A DNA stretch of 59,591 bases from JBMZCV01 sp049613665 (GCA_049613665.1 JBMZCV010000006.1:1-59591); one strand, 5' to 3'. Numbered from the stretch's first letter, positions 17,300-24,820 are shown. Notes: generated by a model from the sequence alone, not told the origin. Numbers and translations are program-made.

Positions 17300-18010
17300 A
17301 TGCAGTTATCTGATAATTGGATTACAGAAGGAATACTTGATTTTGAATATAAAAAATATATATTATTAGGATATTTAAAAGAAGTAAACCGCAGCTTTGA
17401 CGAAAAAAAATTATACCCATTTCTTTCCGATTTGATATTTCATTATCGCAATTTGCGACATTTAAACGATAGTAAGAAGCTCGCAAAACGTAGTTTTCCA
17501 AAGAAAATAGATGTAGAAAACTTTAGTATTGTCTATGAAAATATCATGCACGATGCAGCATATATGAAAGAAGTAGAACGCATTTTGGATTTTGCTCTTC
17601 CAAAAATGGAGCAAAAAATGTATAAAGGCAAAGAAATCTATGAAGCAATAGACGAAAAACTGCAAATTTTTCCTGTGGGTATCATGCCTTTGATGGCAGA
17701 CGAAGGCTACCTATTGCTAAAAAATGGTGAAACTAGCGATACACAAGTCTTTGATTATAAAATTACTATTTTTGCGAATGCAAATGAAAATTATCGAGCT
17801 ATACGAACAAAATTTATTACCTCATACATTCGCAAATTTACGAATACTTACGAAAATATTAAGCTGGATTTGATGCGACAACACAAAGATTTGCCTAACC
17901 CTGCAACTTTTGTGATAATGAGTGCGTTTCAGTTTCCATTGCAAGAAACCTTATTGCCGATAGCAAAACGTAGCTTTGTTCGGTTTGTAAAAAAATATCA
18001 TCAGATTTAA
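17300..18010 (+). CDS. Conserved Bacteroidota protein of unknown function
   Basis: 236 residues, no signal peptide, no membrane helix. It opens with LSDNWITEGILDFEYKKYIL and LYPFLSDLIFHYRNL, and closes with a well-conserved-looking stretch NTYENIKLDLMRQHKDLPNP and PLQETLLPIAKRSFVRFV. I recognise the pattern as a conserved Bacteroidota hypothetical without assigned function. It is predicted cytoplasmic, mostly helical with a central beta region. Follows the exported small protein by 33 bases. A function cannot be assigned. Confidence 0.8.
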   Translation: MQLSDNWITEGILDFEYKKYILLGYLKEVNRSFDEKKLYPFLSDLIFHYRNLRHLNDSKKLAKRSFPKKIDVENFSIVYENIMHDAAYMKEVERILDFALPKMEQKMYKGKEIYEAIDEKLQIFPVGIMPLMADEGYLLLKNGETSDTQVFDYKITIFANANENYRAIRTKFITSYIRKFTNTYENIKLDLMRQHKDLPNPATFVIMSAFQFPLQETLLPIAKRSFVRFVKKYHQI

Positions 18011-18160
18011 AAAAACACCTTATTTGTTGTATTTTTGATGCTGGAAAAGTCAACTTTTTTTAAGCCAGAAGGATAAAACTTAAACAACAAATTAAATGCT
18101 ACTAAAAAACAGTTGGCTTAAAACTGCTATAATAAATCCGAAAATATCTCCTATCTATTA

Positions 18161-18270
18161 TTAGTCAAATAAGAGAAATAAATTGCTTATTTGTGGAAGC
18201 TAACACATTAAAAATCAAGGTGTTAGCAAAATACTCAAACACGCTATATTATTTAGTGCTTGGCACTTAT
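18161..18270 (+). repeat. Two-hairpin repeat, full copy F2
   Basis: Begins TTAGTCAAATAAGAG. Hairpin 1 is GCTAACAC (18199-18206) with GTGTTAGC (18220-18227). Hairpin 2 is AGTGC-TTG-GCACT (18255-18267). It ends GGCACTTA and is the best reference copy. Confidence 0.85.
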
Positions 18271-18510
18271 CTTGCTGCTAAAAAAAGATTATAAGAAAAA
18301 CTGCTTGCCATTATTTTAACATCTTCATCATAGATTCATAGAATATTTTGAAACAAAACAAACCTCTTGTTTTGTTAAAATTAGTGTGCAAGCATCTCAC
18401 AAAAAAGTTTTTTTTCTTTAACTAATATCTAAACTATTTACACTACAAAAAGTCTATCACTAAAGGAAAGGCTTTAGGTAAGCTATTTCCTCATTTTTTA
18501 TGTTTTTTTC

Positions 18511-18582
18511 TTTAGTTGAATACTACGAAAATAAATTGTTCATTTGTGGCAGCTAACACCCTGATTATCAATGTGTTAACTG
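18511..18582 (+). repeat. Two-hairpin repeat, copy F3 lacking hairpin 2
   Basis: TTTAGTTGAATAC left end, ATAAATTGTTCATTTGTGG, then hairpin 1 GCTAACAC (18552-18559) with GTGTTAAC (18573-18580). The right half is not recognisable. Confidence 0.7.
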
Positions 18583-18660
18583 CCTAGATACCACATTAAT
18601 TACATTGCGACTTTTTTTTGTTAAGACATGACAAGTTTAAAAAAGCTGTCATACCTAAAA

Positions 18661-18745
18661 AAGTGAAGTTATTTTTTTCTGGCCAAAAAAAGCAAATATA
18701 AAAAGTGGCAACCTATCGCCTTTTTAGAAATATATCATTTCTAAT
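18661..18745 (-). repeat. Inverted-repeat element, copy D (minus strand)
   Basis: Core 18665-18741 (77 bases). Read on the minus strand: TTAGAAATGATATATTTC ... TATATTTG (18693-18700) ... GGCCAGAAAAAAATAACTTC. The pairing of the outer arms is weaker than in A-C. Confidence 0.7.
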
Positions 18746-18780
18746 ATCTTGCAAATTTGAAGAAACTTATTCTACAAAAT

Positions 18781-18912
18781 ACTTAGTCAAATAATAGAAG
18801 AACTATGTTGAGTAGTCGAACAAACTTACTCTACAAATTGCGTAAGCTGAGATACTAAAATTCAAGGTATGAGCATCGAATCGTTTTGTTATTAAATAGT
18901 GCTTGGCACTTA
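18781..18912 (+). repeat. Two-hairpin repeat, copy F4 with extra internal bases
   Basis: Left end ACTTAGTCAAATAATAG, a central insertion or divergence, a degenerate hairpin 1 (18845-18873), ATCGAATCGTTTTGTTATTA, then hairpin 2 AGTGC-TTG-GCACT at 18898-18910. Confidence 0.75.
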
Positions 18913-19060
18913 ACAAGTATTTAACCTTTATTTTTTATATCATTCAAAAAAATGGTATGCTAATTGTGGTGAAGAAAGAAAAAAACTTGACTATTTTGAA
19001 CACTTATTTTATACACATATACACAAAAAATTAGATTTACAAGTCGTTAAAAAAAATAAA

Positions 19061-20032
19061 ATGAAAATGACAAGGAAAAAATATTTATCGGCTGTGTCGA
19101 GCTTTTTCATGATGTTGGCCATTGGTATGATATTATCAGTCAATGCAGTACATGCACAAGCAACTTTCACCAGCCCAGTTACCTCATTTAAAGCCCACGA
19201 CCTCGATATTAATACGGTTGTTTTTTCGCCAGATGGAGAATATATCTTAACGTCCTCTGGCGACCGTACTGCAAAAGTATGGACGAAAGATGGTTCTTTG
19301 ATGTACACATTGGGAGAACACCTAGCACAAGTGACTACGGCAGCTTTTTCGCCAGACGGAAAATATATTGCTACTAGCTCTGGGAGTGGTACAAAAATTT
19401 GGAATGCTCAAACAGGAAAACACATCACTACACACAAAGATTATTTTGGTGTTTGCAATTCGGTCGCTTTTTCGCCAGATAGCAAATATATTGTTACAGG
19501 AGATGGAAACAATGTTGTTATTTGGGAAACCGAAGGCCGCCAAGTCAAAAAAATGAGAAAACAATCTGGTTTGGTGATGTCCACCGTATTTTCGGCCGAT
19601 GGCGAATATATCGTGTGTGGCACTAGCAATAGAGTTGCTTTGCTTTGGAACACAAAAGGCGAACTCGTCAAAACTTTGCGTGGACACCAAAGTCACTATG
19701 TGAGAAATACTAATTTTTCGCCAGATGGACGTTATATCACAACTGCTTCTTGGGACGATACTGCCAAAATCTGGACGCTAGATGGCACGGAAGTCGCCAG
19801 CGTAGCACATGAGGGAGATGTACATGCAGCTTCTTTTTCGCCAGATGGCCAATATATTTTAACTTCTTCTTCTGACAAAACAGCTCGCATCTGGAAAAAA
19901 GATGGCTCTTTAGTGGCTACTTTCCAACATGACGATTCTATTTTGAGTGCTTCTTTTTCGCCTCGTGGCGATTATATCGTAACAGCGACTAAAGAAGGAA
20001 AAGTTGCTGTTTGGCATTTTGGAAGCAGATAA
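19061..20032 (+). CDS. Exported seven-blade WD40 beta-propeller
   Basis: 323 residues. N-terminal signal peptide (hydrophobic MLAIGMILSVNAVHA, cut before QATF). The mature protein is seven WD40-type repeats, each with a core like FSPDGEYILTSSGDRTAKVW, enough for one complete propeller and nothing else. The repeats are very alike at DNA level (TTTTCGCCAGATGG recurs about every 120 bases), a sign of recent internal duplication or homogenisation. No enzymatic domain; a protein-binding scaffold in the periplasm or outside is likely. No T9SS tail. It is convergent with the LRR gene across a shared terminator. Confidence 0.92.
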   Translation: MKMTRKKYLSAVSSFFMMLAIGMILSVNAVHAQATFTSPVTSFKAHDLDINTVVFSPDGEYILTSSGDRTAKVWTKDGSLMYTLGEHLAQVTTAAFSPDGKYIATSSGSGTKIWNAQTGKHITTHKDYFGVCNSVAFSPDSKYIVTGDGNNVVIWETEGRQVKKMRKQSGLVMSTVFSADGEYIVCGTSNRVALLWNTKGELVKTLRGHQSHYVRNTNFSPDGRYITTASWDDTAKIWTLDGTEVASVAHEGDVHAASFSPDGQYILTSSSDKTARIWKKDGSLVATFQHDDSILSASFSPRGDYIVTATKEGKVAVWHFGSR

Positions 20033-20066
20033 TTATCCGTCTTTCTGCACATTGAATTTGTTTTTT

Positions 20067-20148
20067 GATATTTAGCTAAAATATGCTGAAAAAGGCTCAG
20101 TAGCGACAGGTTTTATAACTACCTAAATTCGTTTTTAGCCTAAATATC
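20067..20148 (+). repeat. Possible diverged member of the 77-79 base inverted-repeat family
   Basis: GATATTTAGCTAAAA (20067-20081) is inverted at 20133-20148 (TTTTAGCCTAAATATC). The interior has GCGACAGGTTTTATAA and ends GTTTTTAGCC, similar to the core of copy B. Total 82 bases. Confidence 0.45.
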
Positions 20149-20213
20149 CATTTTTTGAAAGGAAGTGTGAAAGACAGATTATTATTCTATATTTTTATTT
20201 TCTAAAAAAAGAA

Positions 20214-20256
20214 AGCCGTTTAAACAAACTAAAATTTGTTTAAACGGCTTTTTTTA
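20214..20256. terminator. Bidirectional terminator between WD40 and LRR genes
   Basis: 15-bp perfect stem AGCCGTTTAAACAAA (20214-20228) with TTTGTTTAAACGGCT (20235-20249), 6-base loop, T run on the right and A run on the left, so it serves both convergent genes. Confidence 0.92.
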
Positions 20257-20263
20257 TGCCATT

Positions 20264-20280
20264 TAAGTGCCAAGCACTAT
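20264..20280 (-). repeat. Two-hairpin repeat, end fragment (F5)
   Basis: TAAGTGCCAAGCACTAT with AGTGC-CAA-GCACT at 20266-20278, 15 bases past the LRR gene's stop codon. Confidence 0.7.
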
Positions 20281-20295
20281 ATTAACTATTTTTCC

Positions 20296-23200
20296 TTAAA
20301 ATGTAAGCATCATTTTTCCAGAAGCTAATATTGTTTTTCCATCGCTAATTTCATAAATATACAAACCTTTCTTTTGCTCAAAGCCATTGATTAGAATGTT
20401 ATTTTCAGTAATGTTTTTTGGGCCATAAACTTTTTGACCAAATAAATTATATATCGTAAAACTGTAAGATATACTGTTTTGAAAATCAAGATTTTGCAGC
20501 TCTAAAGTTTGCGAAAAAGCATCATAATTAACAGCAACTGCTTCATTTTTTATATGGACAACAACGACATTGCTTGCAGTTTGTTTGCCATCAAAATCAA
20601 TTTGCTGCAAGCGATAATAAAATACATTTTTATTGGCTGGCAAAGCAGTATCTACATAATCATAAATTGTTGTTGTCGTTTTGGTATCTTGCCCATTTAT
20701 TTCGTAAATTTTCTCGAAATCTCGGCCATTTGTACTTCTTTCTAGCTCAAAAAGTCGATTATTTTTTTCGGAAGCCGTCGCCCAATTTACCGAAATTGCT
20801 CGCTCTTTTTCGGCTTTTGCTTCAAAATATAAATATTCGATAGGTATTGGTTTTATTGTATAATAAGAAAGATTGCCGATAGTATGGAATGTTTCATTTG
20901 TGATAATAGGCTCATTATAATCGAAATAAATAGCCGCTTTATTTTTGATTTGTTCTCCATCATCATTGCCATCTTTTTGTCGAATGCTAAATTGCACAAA
21001 GCCGTGGCTTTCTATCTCATTTGTGGTGCTATCTGGCAATAGAATATCATTGAAAGTAAAGGTCAAAATTTTATTTTCATCTACCGTTACTTCATAAGGG
21101 TGACTGCTCGCACCTGCCGAAAAGCTATACATATTGAGCATTTCTACATCAATAGTATCTACAACGACAACACGAAAAGCGGTATCACTACCTGTATTTT
21201 GAAACCTAATTTTGTATTCGAGCATAGTATTTGGATTGATATAATGCTCATCTTTTACGCCTTTTGGCAAAGCCATTTTGTCATTTGGGTCAAACGAACC
21301 TACAATTTCTTGGCAACTTCTATCGGCAAAAGCAGCATTATTTTTCGGCAGTTGCGTAGTGACATGCCCAAACGAGAAAGGAGGCGTACCACACATTTCC
21401 ACTACGGCATGTTCTTCTTCTTCATACGGATTATCAGGGTGTTCCCAAGCGATTAATCTTTGAGCAGCACCATTTTCAACCGCTTTTACGACAATAGCAC
21501 TATCTCCTGTTGGAATTTGGATTATAAAATCGACATTATTCAAAATATCGTCTTCATAAATAAAATATTGCACATCATTTGCATCGCCTTCGCCTTCATT
21601 TTTTATCACAAACTGAACCGCATCGCCCAAACAATAGCCATAAACACGAAGATTTGAGCCATCCCATTCTGTTCCTTCAATGACCTGACAAAGCGTATCT
21701 GGATAAATATATGCCGATACACAAGCCGTACTTTCTAAAGGTGTGTCGCAAGAAACCGAGTCGATGATAGCAAACTGCCCACACTCGCCAGCAGCTACCG
21801 TTCCAATATCGAAAGTGAGCAAGCTATCTTTTTGGGCATAAGGCAAAGAAGCCGACAAAGGAATAATATTGTGAGGCAAAACCACTTTTACCGACACATT
21901 TTCGGCAGTTGCAGTTCCTGTATTGCAATATCGAACTGTATGTTTGTTTGGAAAACAACGACGCAAAAATGGCGTTCCTATATCTACACGCATCAATGGA
22001 CAATCGCTAACAGCATGATTTGGAAAGTCGAGATTCGGAATAATATCTGTCAAACTATTGGTTTCTACCACATAAGAAAGCGGCTCACAATTTTGCTCCC
22101 ACAAATAATTTGGCGGAAAAAACTCCACTACATGATAGCCAACATCTACTTTGAATCGATAAAAACCACTGCTATCCGTAAACGCATATTGCTCACCACC
22201 ATTTAGCATCACAACACCATTTACTAGAGGTGTTTCGGCAGTTTCTTTCGTACAATTGTCATTATCATCAAAAAATATTTGGCCTGTTAGTTCTGCACTT
22301 TTCACACATTCCAAGTCGATAAAAGCAATATCGAGATTCGGCACATTCAAAAAGTTTGGAATGCCGCCAATCAAATTGTTTGGGCAAAGTGTCATAAATT
22401 GTAGACTACTCAGGCTCGAAAAATTTGGAATAGGACTAAAAATATCATTGCTCGAAATATCTAAGAAAATAAGAGTAGGCAAATTGCTGAAATCTGGAAT
22501 ATTGCCATTCAAATTATTATTACTTAAATTTAAATTTTCGAGATTGAGCAAAAAATTAAAATCTATGAGACTGCCCACAAAGGCATTATTGCTAAGGTCT
22601 AAACTCTTGAGATTCAGCAAGTTAGAGAAATCAATGAGTGCACCTGTCAAGCCATTAAAACTCAAATTTAGGCTTTCTAAATTTGCCAAATTGCTAAAAT
22701 TGAGCAAATTGCCATTTATATTATTATTGCTCAAATTCAGTTGAATGAGGCTACCCAAATTATTGAAATCAATGAGATTTCCGCTAATTGTATTATTGTC
22801 TAAATATAAGGTTTCGAGATTTGGCAAATTGCTAAAATCCGTGAGAGCAGTTAGTTCATTTTGGCCCACACGCAATTCTTTCAAGCTATTTAAAGCATCA
22901 AAATTTGGCAAAGCACCTTCAAAACTATTGTTGCTCAAATTCAGATTTTCGAGTGCTGGCAACTGCAAATTTGTTACTTCGCCAATCAAACTATTATCGC
23001 TCAAATTGAGCACTTTTAAGTTCGTCAAAGCTTCATAAGTAGGCAAAATACCGATAAACTCATTTCCTCTTAGATTGATATTTTCGAGATTTGGCAAATT
23101 GCTGAAATCTGGCAATGTGCTATTAAAATTGTTGTCGGCAAGTTGCAAAGACACCAATTTTGTCAGGTTATCGAAGTTTGGCAATAAGCCAAAGAGTTGA

Positions 23201-23511
23201 TTATTATTCAGTTCGAGATGTGTAAGCTCTGGCAAATTCAGATTTGGAAAAACACCTGTCAATAAAAGCGAACCTAAATTGAGCTGCACCACCCGACAAT
23301 TATCGTCCAACTCTACACCATACCATTCACTGACATTTTCTGTAAGCCAACCATTGTTCACCACCCAAGAATTGCCATTTGTGACATTATAAAGATTGAC
23401 AAGAGCCAACGAATCTGACTGATTGACGGCTGTTGTGCATTCTGCTGTGGCGTTTTGTTGAAAAAAAAGGAATGATAAAAGAAAATAAATGAAGGTATTA
23501 AAGTTTTTCAT
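20296..23511 (-). CDS. Large LRR surface protein with T9SS sorting domain
   Basis: 1071 residues. A signal peptide (ending QQNATA) is followed by about 15 leucine-rich repeats of the bacterial FSNLPNLENLNLSNN type (residues about 60-400). A SdrD_B/CarboxypepD_reg-like domain follows (GQIFFDDNDNC...GFYRFKVDVGYH), then two DUF11-like beta domains (VRYCNTGTATAENVSV; SFDPNDKMALPKGV...LEYKIRFQNTG). The C-terminus has the WATASEKNNRLFELERS module and a T9SS type A sorting domain (LYIYEISDGKTILASGKMM). It is likely exported and anchored on the surface, with the LRRs for binding. The LRR DNA is strongly repetitive at about 66-69 base period. Confidence 0.94.
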   Translation of the reverse strand: MKNFNTFIYFLLSFLFFQQNATAECTTAVNQSDSLALVNLYNVTNGNSWVVNNGWLTENVSEWYGVELDDNCRVVQLNLGSLLLTGVFPNLNLPELTHLELNNNQLFGLLPNFDNLTKLVSLQLADNNFNSTLPDFSNLPNLENINLRGNEFIGILPTYEALTNLKVLNLSDNSLIGEVTNLQLPALENLNLSNNSFEGALPNFDALNSLKELRVGQNELTALTDFSNLPNLETLYLDNNTISGNLIDFNNLGSLIQLNLSNNNINGNLLNFSNLANLESLNLSFNGLTGALIDFSNLLNLKSLDLSNNAFVGSLIDFNFLLNLENLNLSNNNLNGNIPDFSNLPTLIFLDISSNDIFSPIPNFSSLSSLQFMTLCPNNLIGGIPNFLNVPNLDIAFIDLECVKSAELTGQIFFDDNDNCTKETAETPLVNGVVMLNGGEQYAFTDSSGFYRFKVDVGYHVVEFFPPNYLWEQNCEPLSYVVETNSLTDIIPNLDFPNHAVSDCPLMRVDIGTPFLRRCFPNKHTVRYCNTGTATAENVSVKVVLPHNIIPLSASLPYAQKDSLLTFDIGTVAAGECGQFAIIDSVSCDTPLESTACVSAYIYPDTLCQVIEGTEWDGSNLRVYGYCLGDAVQFVIKNEGEGDANDVQYFIYEDDILNNVDFIIQIPTGDSAIVVKAVENGAAQRLIAWEHPDNPYEEEEHAVVEMCGTPPFSFGHVTTQLPKNNAAFADRSCQEIVGSFDPNDKMALPKGVKDEHYINPNTMLEYKIRFQNTGSDTAFRVVVVDTIDVEMLNMYSFSAGASSHPYEVTVDENKILTFTFNDILLPDSTTNEIESHGFVQFSIRQKDGNDDGEQIKNKAAIYFDYNEPIITNETFHTIGNLSYYTIKPIPIEYLYFEAKAEKERAISVNWATASEKNNRLFELERSTNGRDFEKIYEINGQDTKTTTTIYDYVDTALPANKNVFYYRLQQIDFDGKQTASNVVVVHIKNEAVAVNYDAFSQTLELQNLDFQNSISYSFTIYNLFGQKVYGPKNITENNILINGFEQKKGLYIYEISDGKTILASGKMMLTF

Positions 23512-23748
23512 ATTGTAAGGTTTAGCTTTAAAGAATTTTTCACTAATTTAAATGACTAAATTTGGGTCAAGTTTATTAGTTTCAACAAGTAGGGCTTTAT
23601 TTTCGTTCCACTATTTTTTGAGAAAAAAGCAAAACAAAAGTAGATATTAGACATTATTCACAAAAAAAACGTACATGAAAATAGAAACATGATTGGATAA
23701 ATGCGAATATTACATTTGCATAATTTTAGCAAATGTTGTCGTAAAACG

Positions 23749-23857
23749 AGGTGGTAGGCACTTCTAAAGTGCCTGCCACCTAGATTTGTCTTTTTTTTTA
23801 AATGTTATTAGATAAATATATTTGTGGTGGTAGGAATTTTGAAAATGCCTGCCACCT
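23749..23857 (+). repeat. Two tandem related hairpins (GGTGG type)
   Basis: Hairpin 1: AGGTGGTAGGCACTT (23749-23763) with AAGTGCCTGCCACCT (23767-23781), 15 bp with one G-T pair and a CTA loop, followed by a T-rich stretch. Hairpin 2 (about 23826-23857): GTGGTAGGAATTTT with AAAATGCCTGCCACC. Their distal arms are nearly identical, so one arose from the other. Confidence 0.7.
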
Positions 23858-23903
23858 TATTTTTCTATGATTTCTTATCTAAAATTTTGTGAATAAACTC
23901 TAT

Positions 23904-23975
23904 TAAGTACCAAGTATTATTTAATAAAGCATTCGTTTAGTGGCTAACGCATTGAGATTCAAGGTATTATCTTGC
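23904..23975 (-). repeat. Two-hairpin repeat, copy F7 (minus strand)
   Basis: AGTAC-CAA-GTATT replaces AGTGC-CAA-GCACT: the G-C pair became A-T on both sides, a compensatory change. Then TTAATAAAGCATTCGTTTAG and a degenerate hairpin 1 starting GCTAACGC at 23943. Confidence 0.7.
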
Positions 23976-24070
23976 TCTGAAATGCCCAAAACTTCTGAAC
24001 GACTACTTAATATAAGCTTTTTTTTGTATTAATTGAATTGTATTTTAAAATATTTGCTTTGCACTTATTA

Positions 24071-24258
24071 TCTAACAATAGTTCGGACATTTATACATTT
24101 TTTTATCAAAGGCTTAAACATACTATTTTTTTTAGGCTAAGGTGGCCCATATTTGTAAATTTTATAGCCTTTTGAACTGAAAAATAGTATGTTTCCCTTG
24201 TCAAAAGGCGTTTTTTATTTAACTGAAAATTGTTATAAAAAATGTCAGAATCATTGAT
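24071..24258 (-). repeat. Inverted-repeat element, copy E2
   Basis: Inner core 24116-24194 (79 bases) with arms AAACATACTATTTTT and AAAAATAGTATGTTT, identical to E1. Outer arms ACAATAGTTCGGACATTT and AAATGTCAGAATCATTGA also match E1. About 37 extra bases lie between the inner core and the right outer arm. Confidence 0.75.
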
Positions 24259-24346
24259 ATAAACGTATTCTAACAAAAAAACAGCTAAAATGAACACACG
24301 CTTTGCCTAAACAATTGTTGCGATTCATAATAAGCTGTTTTACTCT

Positions 24347-24392
24347 CTATTTTCAAACTTGATAACTTTACTACATAAAAGTTTGAAAATAG
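24347..24392. repeat. Perfect 14-bp hairpin
   Basis: CTATTTTCAAACTT (24347-24360) pairs with AAGTTTGAAAATAG (24379-24392), 18-base loop. No T run on either strand. Confidence 0.6.
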
Positions 24393-24460
24393 CACTATAT
24401 AAGATAAAACGAAAAAAAATATTTATTTATTGAGTTTTTTTTTATAGAAAAAAAAGATAA

Positions 24461-24616
24461 GACCACAGAAAGCCCGTTGTTCAAATAGCGAGGTGCAAAC
24501 CTATTTTAAAATACTAACCTTAACGTTTTTAATCTTTTATGATATTTTTCTTCACAAAACGTAAAGTTTGCTATTTGCCTACTGCTGCTTAGTCTGTGGA
24601 ATATGGTCTTTTTTTT
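24461..24616 (+). ncRNA. Candidate rod-shaped structured ncRNA
   Basis: About 156 bases. The 5' and 3' ends pair (CCACAGA 24463-24469 with TCTGTGG 24593-24599, continued by AAGC 24470-24473 with GCTT 24587-24590). Further in, CAAATAGC (24482-24489) pairs with GCTATTTG (24570-24577) and ACGTTTT (24523-24529) with AAAACGT (24556-24562). A small side hairpin AGGT-GCAA-ACCT (24491-24502) has a GNRA loop. The 3' end GGTC is followed by eight Ts. The elongated rod with internal bubbles and a terminator resembles 6S-type RNA, but I cannot confirm the family and see no clear promoter. Confidence 0.45.
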
Positions 24617-24648
24617 ACTCCGAAAGTTTTATATTTTTAAAAAAATTG

Positions 24649-24714
24649 TAGGGAATATCAGAGAATAGAATTTTGAGCTTCCAAACTTAAATTTACTGCT
24701 ATTCTCTGTCCCTA
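24649..24714 (+). ncRNA. Candidate structured leader
   Basis: CAGAGAATAG (24659-24668) pairs with CTATTCTCTG (24699-24708), a 10-bp perfect stem. It is extended by TAGGGA (24649-24654) with TCCCTA (24709-24714) across a 4-base bulge. The apical loop is 30 bases. It ends 17 bases before the ATG of a 29-codon ORF. Confidence 0.45.
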
Positions 24715-24730
24715 TCCAAATTAAGTTCCT

Positions 24731-24820
24731 ATGAAAAAAGTTTTATTTCGTTCGTTAATTCTATTAGCAAATATCAAGCTTTTTGTATTATTCTACAAAT
24801 ACAGAAAAAAAGTTTTTTAG
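24731..24820 (+). CDS. Possible 29-residue membrane peptide
   Basis: ATG 24731 to TAG 24818: MKKVLFRSLILLANIKLFVL then FYKYRKKVF. Positive ends flank one hydrophobic stretch, as in small membrane proteins, and a structured segment lies just upstream. No homolog is known to me. It could equally be a chance ORF in AT-rich DNA. Confidence 0.3.
   Translation: MKKVLFRSLILLANIKLFVLFYKYRKKVF

Larger units (their letters stand above)
18011..19060. other. 1-kb gene-free region packed with palindromic repeats
   Basis: No credible ORF in 1050 bases. It holds repeats F2, F3 and F4, element D, a diverged GACAGG palindrome (about 18627-18650), and a 10-bp hairpin AACAAAACAA/TTGTTTTGTT (18352-18361 with 18367-18376). 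It looks like a landing zone for small mobile elements, or a site of several structured transcripts. Confidence 0.6.

Noticed and set aside
18011..19060. CRISPR array in the repeat-dense gap
   Set aside because: Repeats are not regularly spaced, differ in orientation and length, have no spacers of constant size, and no cas genes are near.
22256..22744. 162-codon plus-strand ORF opposite the LRR repeats
   Set aside because: Its KLLKLSKL-like repeats are the antisense reading of the leucine-rich repeats.
24106..24297. 63-codon minus-strand ORF in the gap after the LRR gene
   Set aside because: It lies wholly within inverted-repeat copy E2 and its composition follows the repeat, not a protein.
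24461..24616. tmRNA, RNase P RNA or 4.5S SRP RNA
   Set aside because: None of the conserved signatures of those RNAs (tRNA-like ends, GAGGAAAGUC-type motif, SRP GGAA/AGCA motif) is visible.
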